This document shows, one piece after another, positions 15,974-22,533 of a stretch of 35,342 bases of DNA. The stretch spans positions 1 to 35,342 of the forward strand of contig JBILLS010000020.1 in NCBI GenBank assembly GCA_044375955.1, given 5' to 3'. How positions within the stretch are numbered: position 1 is the stretch's first letter; every line of letters starts with the position of its first letter. The translations under genes were made by a program, and so were the position numbers. The stretch comes from VGCC01 sp044375955 (GTDB taxonomy: Bacteria > Actinomycetota > Actinomycetes > S36-B12). The notes under the pieces are model-generated. The model had not been told where the DNA came from. It saw only the letters and a list, made by a program, of their open reading frames with translations, and did not search any database.

Positions 15974-18640
15974 TTACCGGCGTGAGCGCCCGAAAAGGCC
16001 GCCGAAGAAACTTGAGAGTCGCCCCAGGAATCCCCTGCGTCGCTTCGGAGCCGCCGAGGGCAGGCTTGCTCGCGGAATGAAGGGGGAGGATGCAAACGGA
16101 AGGAGCCCTCGCCCGGGTTCCACGGCCATACGGGCGGGAGAGACGGCTGGCAGCTGCTGGCCAGCCTCGGAGGCGGTGATGGCCTCTTCCATCTGGCTGG
16201 GTTCGTCTTGGAAGTCTGGAACTTGAGTCAATTCGGTTCCCATGCGAGCGCCTCGGGCGCGAGGTGCGGGGGTGTAACCCGCCGCAGAGCGGGCTGCTCG
16301 TTCGCCTTTCCACTCAGCCAATTCTTGGGGGGACATGCCCCCGCCAGGCATGGCTGGCGTGTACCCGGCTTGGGAAGCTGCACGGCGCTCCGCTTGGTCG
16401 GCGGCTACCTCGTCCGCGCTCAACTCTGGCGAGGGAAACTCGAGAAACTCGGAGTCAGACCCCTGGGTCTGGGATTCCGTGGGTACCTCGTCATCGTAGA
16501 GAAAACTCGCGTCACGAGCTGGTTCCTCGTCGTCATCGAAGAGGGAACTCGCGTCACGCACCGGGACCCGGGAAAAGTAGCCATCCTGTGACGCCTGACG
16601 TCGTTCCGCCTTTGCAGCGGCGAACTCATCGGCACTCATTGCGCTGCCTACACCGGGAAGTTTAGGAAAGTAGCCGTCTTGTGACGCCTTGCGTCGTTCG
16701 GCTTTCGCGGCTGCAGACTCGTCCGGACTAGTCTCGCCATCACTTCCAGGCAGTTCCTCAAAATCCTTGAGCCGGGCATCTGACTGTAGGTTTCCAGCAA
16801 AGGACTTTGAGACCTGGGTGTTTACTGCTTCTACGGCTTGGGGCACCAATGCGCCGACCTTGGCCAGCAGGGACTTCGTCGACGTCCCTCGCCCGAGCAA
16901 TTGATCCGTGTAGAGAGTGTCGGCTGATTGACCGGTGGCCAACTTCGCCAGATTCCCAGCGGATTTCGCCTTGCCCTGCACATAGTCCATAGCTTTTTCG
17001 GCGACATACGGCTTGCCGGACGAAAGGCCTAGTGCGGGCAGACCGGCGGCGACGCCGCCTGCCACCACGTTAGCGGAATCCCGATCGAACCTCATGTCGG
17101 GCGCCAGCTTGGCGTCGGGGCTCGTGGCCTGGGGTCGGGGCAAGAAGCCTCTCTCCGCAATCTGTTTGGCGAGTGGCGAGCTCTTCTCCGTGCCCCACTG
17201 ACGGTCGTAGTCCTCCTGCATCTGGACCTGGTCCAGTCGATCTGCGAGGTTTTTGCCGCCTGTGGTTGGGATGGAACCTGTGGCCGTCGGCAGAACCCCC
17301 ACAGCCAAACTGGGCACCGAGGCGAGCGCCCCAGCAGCGTTGCCCAATTCAGGATGAATTTGGGTCAAGGTGTCCTCGACCAGGTCCCGTGCAAATGTCG
17401 CCCCCGTCATCATCCCGGCCGCGCCTTGCGCAAGCACTGTCTTGTTATTGCCGAGCCGCACATCCTCCTGCGCCACTGAGCCTCCGAGTGCGCCCGCACC
17501 AACCTTCGCCGCCGTCGTGAGGCCTTGCTGAATTCCGCCCAAGATCCGGTCGGCCGTACCCACCTCGGGGCGCGCAAACGGAACCAACCTTTCCTTGGTC
17601 TTCCCCTCAAACTTTTCCCGTCCGGCCCGGTAACTAGCCTCCGCTCCAGCTTCGCGGGTGACCTTCGTGTTCATCGCCCCTGCGGTCTGCTTCATGGTGC
17701 TCTGGAGGACCGGCTCTACGCCCACGTCTTGAGCCGCCTTTTGCGTCTTGAGGCTCTTCGTGAGGAAGTTGGTGCGAGCCTTGAACCTTTCCATGAGCGG
17801 GGCCTTCGAAGCTGACTTGGCTTCGGCAACATCGAAGGCCCTGAGCGACTCCTCTTGTGCCTTGTCAAATGCCGCATTGGCAGTCCGTGATGCCTCGTCC
17901 GTTGACGAACTCCGTGTGCTCCCCAACATATTGCCGGCAGCCTGCGCCATCATTCCGACACTGTTTACTGTGTTACCCCCGATCCCACCGAGCTTGTTCA
18001 CTGACGCCAAGGCGCTCAAGGCTTTGTAGCCCGCGCCATCTCCCTTGCGACTGTCCTGGGCAAGCGCGCGCCCGGCTCGCCCCAGGACATTCCCTGCCGA
18101 CCCTCCAGCGCCCTTAAGTTGCTCGAGGAAGCCCGGCTTAGCCTCGGGTTTAGGGCGTTCCATGGACGATCCTCCGCCTCCGCCCATGGCAATAAACGCG
18201 TCCCGATGCTCTTCCACAAAATCGGGATCGTTCATCCGGTTACGTTGGCCCCCCCATCCTCCGTTTTGGCCGCGCCGTGAGGCGTTGTATGCGGCGAGGT
18301 CCTCGTCATCTTCTGGTACCTCGTCGAAGTCGGGCCCGGTGTAGCGGAATTCGCCGGGATCCGAGTCGTCTTCCGACAGGTCCACAGAACCTCGACCAGC
18401 CGGGCGTGCGGGTGTGCCGACGTCGTCATCCAAGTCGCCAGACGCAGCCCTGTTGAGAACCGGGAGCCCGGTTAAGTGACGAGGTATCTCATCGTCGTCT
18501 TCATCACCAAAGTCCGTGGCTACAAACTTTTCGTAGTCAAACGGCAGGTCCTCATCATCGAACCCCCCCGAATCACGCCTTCTGCGAGCACTGGAGAACT
18601 TTGGGAATTCGTCGTCGTAACCGATGCTCAACTCAGGCAC
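15974..18640 (-). CDS. 888-residue CIS-linked repeat protein, tape-measure or cargo candidate
   Basis: I do not recognise this protein. Layout: an acidic N-terminus (about 23-115, DDED-rich); a Gly/Ala/Ser/Lys/Gln-rich centre (about 160-620) with weakly hydrophobic stretches near 400-450 and 520-545; four copies of a 20-residue motif with core AERRxASQxGY (about 638-657, 669-688, 741-760, 770-789); a RDASxLxDDDE pair (695-718); and a basic amphipathic tail (866-888, KRRRGFLGRLSSFFGGLFGRSRR-like). There is no signal peptide. It lies between the Pvc16 cap and Pvc15 ATPase genes, and the cluster otherwise lacks a Pvc14 tape measure, so either that role or a loaded effector is possible. Start: GTG 18640 directly abuts GGGGAG, so the in-frame TTG at 18631 (9-base spacing) may be the true start. 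Confidence 0.7.
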   Translation of the reverse strand: MPELSIGYDDEFPKFSSARRRRDSGGFDDEDLPFDYEKFVATDFGDEDDDEIPRHLTGLPVLNRAASGDLDDDVGTPARPAGRGSVDLSEDDSDPGEFRYTGPDFDEVPEDDEDLAAYNASRRGQNGGWGGQRNRMNDPDFVEEHRDAFIAMGGGGGSSMERPKPEAKPGFLEQLKGAGGSAGNVLGRAGRALAQDSRKGDGAGYKALSALASVNKLGGIGGNTVNSVGMMAQAAGNMLGSTRSSSTDEASRTANAAFDKAQEESLRAFDVAEAKSASKAPLMERFKARTNFLTKSLKTQKAAQDVGVEPVLQSTMKQTAGAMNTKVTREAGAEASYRAGREKFEGKTKERLVPFARPEVGTADRILGGIQQGLTTAAKVGAGALGGSVAQEDVRLGNNKTVLAQGAAGMMTGATFARDLVEDTLTQIHPELGNAAGALASVPSLAVGVLPTATGSIPTTGGKNLADRLDQVQMQEDYDRQWGTEKSSPLAKQIAERGFLPRPQATSPDAKLAPDMRFDRDSANVVAGGVAAGLPALGLSSGKPYVAEKAMDYVQGKAKSAGNLAKLATGQSADTLYTDQLLGRGTSTKSLLAKVGALVPQAVEAVNTQVSKSFAGNLQSDARLKDFEELPGSDGETSPDESAAAKAERRKASQDGYFPKLPGVGSAMSADEFAAAKAERRQASQDGYFSRVPVRDASSLFDDDEEPARDASFLYDDEVPTESQTQGSDSEFLEFPSPELSADEVAADQAERRAASQAGYTPAMPGGGMSPQELAEWKGERAARSAAGYTPAPRARGARMGTELTQVPDFQDEPSQMEEAITASEAGQQLPAVSPARMAVEPGRGLLPFASSPFIPRASLPSAAPKRRRGFLGRLSSFFGGLFGRSRR
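16274..16729 (-). repeat. four-copy AERRxASQxGY coding repeat
   Basis: Within the 888-residue protein, four units align: SPDESAAAKAERRKASQDGY, SADEFAAAKAERRQASQDGY, SADEVAADQAERRAASQAGY and SPQELAEWKGERAARSAAGY. Each is followed by a short Pro-containing linker (FPKLPG, FSRVP, TPAMPG, TPAPR). The first two are nearly identical, indicating recent duplication; the last is the most diverged. Confidence 0.9.
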
Positions 18641-18743
18641 CTCCCCTGCGCACGGTCCCTACCTGGCATGGACACACGCGAAGCGTATGCACGTGCCCTA
18701 GAACCTCTCCACAGGAGCAGGCTGAAGGGTCTTCTTTTCCGGC

Positions 18744-19454
18744 TCATGCCAAGTTTCCGGAGTTGGCGGGTGCGGCAAGGGGCAATCGTGTGCGCGTCCG
18801 TGACGAACCGTTCGACCCCGGCGCGCCTGTCGCTTCGGGTGCCGCGCCATGGAACTCGCTCGTGGCGCCGTTTGCAGTGTTGTTGAGCCTGAACAAGGGG
18901 GGAGAGGTTTGTGGTGGACCCGCGGGCACGCTCAAGCCCGCCGGGATGAGTGTGGAGACCGTAATGGCGATGACAGGACGAAACTCTCCCCCTACTGCGC
19001 TCCAGAGTTCGGTCACAAGGCGCTCGGAATAGAGGACCCCGCCCACCCGAAGCATCGCGGGGCGGCCTAGGCGTGCCAACTCTGCGAGCGTGCCCTCGCA
19101 GAGTTCTTCGGGTAGGTACTCCCTTTGCAGGAGGTTCGTGAGGGCCGCGCTCAGGAGTGCATGATCGTCCTCTGGCCGAGACGTCCATGCGGACAGGGCG
19201 TAGGAAAACATGAAAGTTCGCTCGGCTGGGCGGCGCGAGACGACGACGCCGCGCTCATCCTTAACCTCGACAATGTCGGCCGAGCGCCTTTCGGTGTCTT
19301 CTCGGATGTCATTGAGGAAGAGATTTAGTACTGGACCAGAGCGGCGAGCAGCCCAGTCCTTCGTGGGCGGATCAAGATCGACGCGCACCCTCTCGTTGAG
19401 ATAGGTCTGTGTGCTCAAGAGCATGCTCAGTGCATTGTCGATTTCGGGGATCAT
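18744..19454 (-). CDS. CIS tube/sheath cap protein, DUF4255 (Pvc16-like)
   Basis: A 236-residue protein. The opening IPEIDNALSMLLSTQ, the segment PVLNLFLNDIREDTERRS and later MFSYALSAWTSRPEDDHALL match DUF4255, the family of Afp16/Pvc16, which caps the end of the tube and fixes particle length. The C-terminal 60 residues are Pro/Ala/Gly/Asn-rich and look disordered. Its ATG follows the TAG of the PAAR-like gene without a gap (TAGATG), so translation is coupled. The 103 bases downstream, before the 888-residue gene, contain no further gene. Confidence 0.88.
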   Translation of the reverse strand: MIPEIDNALSMLLSTQTYLNERVRVDLDPPTKDWAARRSGPVLNLFLNDIREDTERRSADIVEVKDERGVVVSRRPAERTFMFSYALSAWTSRPEDDHALLSAALTNLLQREYLPEELCEGTLAELARLGRPAMLRVGGVLYSERLVTELWSAVGGEFRPVIAITVSTLIPAGLSVPAGPPQTSPPLFRLNNTANGATSEFHGAAPEATGAPGSNGSSRTRTRLPLAAPANSGNLA

Positions 19455-19841
19455 CTAGCCTGCTTTGACTGTCACTGCTGGTGTGGCCACCGGGGAGATC
19501 TGGCCACCCCAGATGCACAGGCACTTCGAGGACTTCGTGATGATCGGCGACCCCCCAACGAGTACACGGGAGGTTGATATCCATGGTGCTGGTGTGACAG
19601 GAACACACGGCATGGGCGTGAGTACACCGAGGGCGGCTGCAGTGGCGGATGCCACGACAGGGTTGGCGATCGACCGGCACATGCCAAAGGGAACGATGTT
19701 CACCATCGGCTTGTTGTCCAAAATGTTGCCAGCCGGGGGCCCCTGCGCCATGACGCGGTTGATGGGCAGCACATTCAGGGGCGAGGGTGTCAATCCCATG
19801 CTGCACTTGAGCATCGAACCGCTCACCAATGGGTTGGACAC
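19455..19841 (-). CDS. PAAR-like spike-tip protein, DUF4280
   Basis: A 128-residue protein matching DUF4280 (PAAR-like). It has regularly spaced conserved elements: LKCSMGLTPSPLNVLP, GNILDNKPMVNIVPFGMC, PMPCVPVTPAPW, GGSPIITKSSKCLCIWGGQISP. The cysteines at 13, 55, 78, 108 and 110 resemble the metal-binding set that stabilises the sharp tip on VgrG-type spikes. It would cap the spike encoded at 26821. The start is GTG 19841 with TAGCGT 6 bases upstream, so this first gene of the leftward operon is probably leaderless. Confidence 0.85.
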   Translation of the reverse strand: MSNPLVSGSMLKCSMGLTPSPLNVLPINRVMAQGPPAGNILDNKPMVNIVPFGMCRSIANPVVASATAAALGVLTPMPCVPVTPAPWISTSRVLVGGSPIITKSSKCLCIWGGQISPVATPAVTVKAG

Positions 19842-19847
19842 GTTCGG

Positions 19848-19853
19848 ACGCTA
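19848..19853 (-). promoter_or_regulatory. -10 box of the leftward CIS operon
   Basis: Read leftward, TAGCGT is followed by CCGAAC and then the GTG at 19841. It lies 32 bp from the centre of the C7-AAA-G8 palindrome. Confidence 0.6.
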
Positions 19854-19869
19854 TTCGGAGTTATCCGAA
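19854..19869. promoter_or_regulatory. inverted repeat TTCGGA-N4-TCCGAA next to the leftward -10 box
   Basis: A perfect 6-bp inverted repeat with spacer GTTA directly abuts the leftward -10 hexamer, in the -10/-35 spacer. In that place a bound protein would repress or remodel the leftward promoter only. No copy is seen on the rightward side. Confidence 0.5.
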
Positions 19870-19876
19870 GGCGCAT

Positions 19877-19894
19877 CCCCCCCAAAGGGGGGGG
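19877..19894. promoter_or_regulatory. C7-AAA-G8 palindrome, shared activator site candidate
   Basis: Seven C, AAA, eight G. Its centre (about 19885) is 44-45 bp upstream of the start predicted for each divergent CIS transcript, a position typical of activators touching RNA polymerase. There is no T-run after it, so it is not a terminator. A close relative lies at 35321-35336. Confidence 0.6.
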
Positions 19895-19917
19895 TATGCA
19901 GGTGTGAAGCGCGTGGT

Positions 19918-19923
19918 TAGCGT
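19918..19923 (+). promoter_or_regulatory. -10 box of the rightward CIS operon
   Basis: TAGCGT, the same hexamer as the leftward -10 box, lies 33 bp from the palindrome centre. Transcription would start near 19930, leaving a 26-base leader that contains the sheath gene's AGAAGGG ribosome site. Confidence 0.5.
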
Positions 19924-19955
19924 CACGAGCATTCGCTTCCAGAAGGGAAACCTGA

Positions 19956-21482
19956 ATGCCTAGTTACCTCTCGCCGGGCGTCTACGTCGAGGAAGTCCCC
20001 GCGTCCACACGTCCCATCGCGGGCGTCGGAACAGCGATCGCGGGCTTCGTCGGGTTCGCAGCCGCCGGGCCTTACAACCAACCGGTCCATGTCACGAACT
20101 GGACCCAGTTCACCGAGACCTTCGGCGACATGGTCGAGAACTACGCCCTCGGCAAGGCGGTGTACAGCTTCTTCAACAACGGTGGTGGTCGCGCCTACAT
20201 CGTGCGTGTCCCCACCGATCTGCGGCCCAGCGCTGCCCCGATGGCCGAACTGCCGTCGAAGGCCGACAAGAAGATCAGCGCAGTCAACGTCATGGCGATC
20301 GATGCCAAGGCGACGGGAATCAAGGTCGAGGTCAAGGGTGCCGGCGATGTCGACGGCGATCCGCAGTACACCATCACGGTGACCGCCGACGGTGGGGCCA
20401 AGGAGTCCTACACGGGTGGCCTGGGATCCGGTCCCGCCAACGTCATCAACCAGGTCAACGTGCAGTCCAAGATCGTGCGCCTCCAGCCCAACGCAATCGC
20501 CGAGGCGCTCGTGGCCTCCGGGCTCCAGGACGGAACCGTGGCCCTAGCGGGCGGTGAGAAGGCACCGGCAGGCAAGGTCGACTCCGCCGCTGTGATCGGT
20601 GACGCCGCGAAGCGCACCGGGTTCACCGCCTTCGAGACCCTTGAAGAGATCACCATGGTGGCCGCCCCCGATGTGGTGACCGCACACGCGCGTGGGCTCA
20701 TCGACCTCAACGCGGTCAAGGCGATCCAAACCGGGATCCTGACCCACTGCGAGTTGATGGGTAACCGCATGGCGATCCTGGACACCCCGGGAGGTCTCAC
20801 TGCACAGGAGGCCAGCGACTGGCGCATGAAGACCGCGGGCTTCGACTCGAAGTTCGGTGTCATGTACTGGCCGTGGATCCAGATGTTCGATCCCACGACG
20901 GGCAAGAATGTCTCCTTCCCGCCCTCGGGTCACATCGCGGGTCTGTGGAGCCGCAACGACGACACCCGCGGTGTGTTCAAGGCTCCGGCCAACGAGGTCG
21001 TCCTCGGTGCCGTCGGTGTCGATTACGCACCCACTCGTCCGGAAATGGACATGCTCAACCCCCAGGGTGTGAACTCGATCAAGTCCTTCCCGGGTCGCGG
21101 CATCCGCGTGTGGGGTGCGCGCACACTCTCGAGTGATGCCGAGTGGCGCTACGTCAACGTCCGTCGCTATTTCAACTACCTGGAGGAGTCGATCCTGCAG
21201 GGAACTCAGTGGGCGGTCTTCGAGCCCAACGATGAGAACCTGTGGGGCCGGATTCGTCGGACCATCTCTGCGTTCCTGGTGATGGAGTGGCGCTCGGGTG
21301 CGCTCTTTGGCGCAACCCCGCAGGAGGCCTTCTTCGTCAAGTGTGACGGAGAGAACAACACCGCTGAGAGCATCGATCTCGGCATGGTGATCGTGGAAGT
21401 TGGAGTCGCACCGGTGAAGCCGGCCGAGTTCGTGATCTTCCGCTTGTCCCAGTTCTCCGGTGGCACGTCCATCGCCGAATAG
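19956..21482 (+). CDS. CIS contractile sheath protein (Pvc2/Afp2-like)
   Basis: A 508-residue tail sheath protein. The N-terminus SPGVYVEEVPASTRPIAGVGTAIAGFVG is the universal sheath opening, containing the strand that hooks neighbouring subunits. The C-terminal half has the conserved IWGARTLSSDAEWRYVNVRRYFNYLEESI-like block (here VWGARTLSSDAEWRYVNVRR) and WRSGALFGATPQEAFFVKCD. Sheath subunits store energy in the extended state and contract to drive the tube. Only one sheath gene is present, unlike the three or four paralogues of Afp/PVC. A ribosome site AGAAGGG precedes the ATG by 8 bases. Confidence 0.96.
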   Translation: MPSYLSPGVYVEEVPASTRPIAGVGTAIAGFVGFAAAGPYNQPVHVTNWTQFTETFGDMVENYALGKAVYSFFNNGGGRAYIVRVPTDLRPSAAPMAELPSKADKKISAVNVMAIDAKATGIKVEVKGAGDVDGDPQYTITVTADGGAKESYTGGLGSGPANVINQVNVQSKIVRLQPNAIAEALVASGLQDGTVALAGGEKAPAGKVDSAAVIGDAAKRTGFTAFETLEEITMVAAPDVVTAHARGLIDLNAVKAIQTGILTHCELMGNRMAILDTPGGLTAQEASDWRMKTAGFDSKFGVMYWPWIQMFDPTTGKNVSFPPSGHIAGLWSRNDDTRGVFKAPANEVVLGAVGVDYAPTRPEMDMLNPQGVNSIKSFPGRGIRVWGARTLSSDAEWRYVNVRRYFNYLEESILQGTQWAVFEPNDENLWGRIRRTISAFLVMEWRSGALFGATPQEAFFVKCDGENNTAESIDLGMVIVEVGVAPVKPAEFVIFRLSQFSGGTSIAE

Positions 21483-21511
21483 TCCACGTTCATCACTAAA
21501 GGAGATATTCC

Positions 21512-21955
21512 ATGGCTCTCGTAGACGGTGAAGCCTTAACCGCCTATTCGTTCGAGTTCTCGATCGATGGGCAGAACATCCCGAACGTCATCGAGGTGAA
21601 CAACATCGCGCAGGAGACTGCGACGATCGAGATGAAGTCGATGACCGCCTCTGGTAAGTACGTGATCCAGCAGATGCTGGGCCCGCGTCAGTCCGGGAAC
21701 TTGCAGGTCACGGTCCTCGCGACCGGTGACGGTGGTGTGACCAAGTGGTTCCTCGATGGTCTCAAGGGCGACTTCATGGGCGCCCGTAAGACCGGAAAGC
21801 TGGTCTACAAGGACACCTACGGAACACCGGTGCGCACTATCGAGTTCACCAGCCTGATGGTCACCAGCGTTTCTTACGGTGCCTTGAAGGCCGGCGAGGC
21901 GACGGGCATCAACATCACCATCAGCATGACGTTCACGGAGATGACGACAGGCTGA
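21512..21955 (+). CDS. CIS inner tube protein (Pvc1/gp19-like)
   Basis: A 147-residue protein of the T4 gp19/Hcp-like tube family: YSFEFSIDGQNIPNVIEVNN at the N-terminus, then TIEMKSMT, FLDGLKGDF and the terminal TSLMVTSVSYGALKAGE. Hexamers stack into the rigid tube inside the sheath. It lies 29 bases after the sheath gene, with a strong AAAGGAG site, fitting its need for high expression. Confidence 0.95.
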   Translation: MALVDGEALTAYSFEFSIDGQNIPNVIEVNNIAQETATIEMKSMTASGKYVIQQMLGPRQSGNLQVTVLATGDGGVTKWFLDGLKGDFMGARKTGKLVYKDTYGTPVRTIEFTSLMVTSVSYGALKAGEATGINITISMTFTEMTTG

Positions 21956-21982
21956 TAAGCGATTTCGATAGGAGTTGGGTTC

Positions 21983-22372
21983 ATGACCGTGACTGACGCA
22001 GGTCCCCTGCAGACCACGTTCAACTTCGTCCTACCGCGCGGGTATGTCGATGCCAGTGGCGTCGTCCACCGCGAGGGCACGATGAGGTTGGCCACAGCCC
22101 GCGATGAACTCATGCCCCTTCTGGACCCGAAGGTCAAGGAGCACGAGGCTTTCACAAGCCTCCTGCTCCTTGCCCGGGTGGTCACCAGGCTGGGGACACT
22201 TCCGGCCATCGATGACCAGGTGATCGGTGGCCTGTGGGCAACGGACCTGTCGTTCCTGCAGGATCTTTATCGTCGAATCAACACCGAGGGCACGACTGTG
22301 GCCGAGGTGACCTGCCCCAACTGCCAGGAGGCAATCTTGGTAGATGTGGGTGGTGGTGTTCCGGGGGAATAA
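21983..22372 (+). CDS. putative CIS tail-assembly chaperone-like protein
   Basis: A 129-residue protein found right after the tube gene, where phages and actinobacterial CIS clusters carry a tail-assembly (chaperone-like) gene. It shows FVLPRGYVDASGVVHREGTM, a helical middle (AFTSLLLLARVVTRLG), DLSFLQDLYRRIN and a terminal single CPNCQ motif that could be half of a zinc site. The family link comes from position and overall pattern rather than from a diagnostic catalytic motif. AGGAG precedes the start. The stop overlaps the next gene by one base. Confidence 0.65.
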   Translation: MTVTDAGPLQTTFNFVLPRGYVDASGVVHREGTMRLATARDELMPLLDPKVKEHEAFTSLLLLARVVTRLGTLPAIDDQVIGGLWATDLSFLQDLYRRINTEGTTVAEVTCPNCQEAILVDVGGGVPGE

Positions 22373-22533
22373 TGACGGTCGGGGCCGATCGTCTCTGGGA
22401 GGAGATCGGTTTCCTGGCCTACTACCTCCACTGGTCCTTCGATGATCTCCTGGATCTCACCCATGACGTTCGTCGACGGATGGCCTCTGTGGTGTCGAAC
22501 TTCAACAAGATCGCCTCGGAGGGTGCGCGATGA
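22372..22533 (+). CDS. 53-residue DUF6760 protein
   Basis: A very small protein (MTVGADRLWEEIGFLAYYLH...). The W-E-E-x-x-F-L-A-Y-x-x-H-W block and the D-L-x-H-x-x-R-R ending match DUF6760, a short family that recurs behind the tube and chaperone genes of phage-tail-like clusters. The start overlaps the preceding stop (TAATG) and the end overlaps the DUF4157 gene by 4 bases (ATGA), so it is tightly coupled. Its role is unknown; an assembly cofactor working with the chaperone is plausible. Confidence 0.75.
   Translation: MTVGADRLWEEIGFLAYYLHWSFDDLLDLTHDVRRRMASVVSNFNKIASEGAR

Noticed and set aside
19877..19894. C7-AAA-G8 hairpin as a rho-independent terminator
   Set aside because: It lies between divergent gene starts, has no T-run on either side, and sits symmetrically to two -10 boxes.
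19465..19920. Forward open frame of 151 codons opposite the PAAR-like gene
   Set aside because: The DUF4280 pattern on the reverse strand is specific, and this frame runs through the promoter palindromes.
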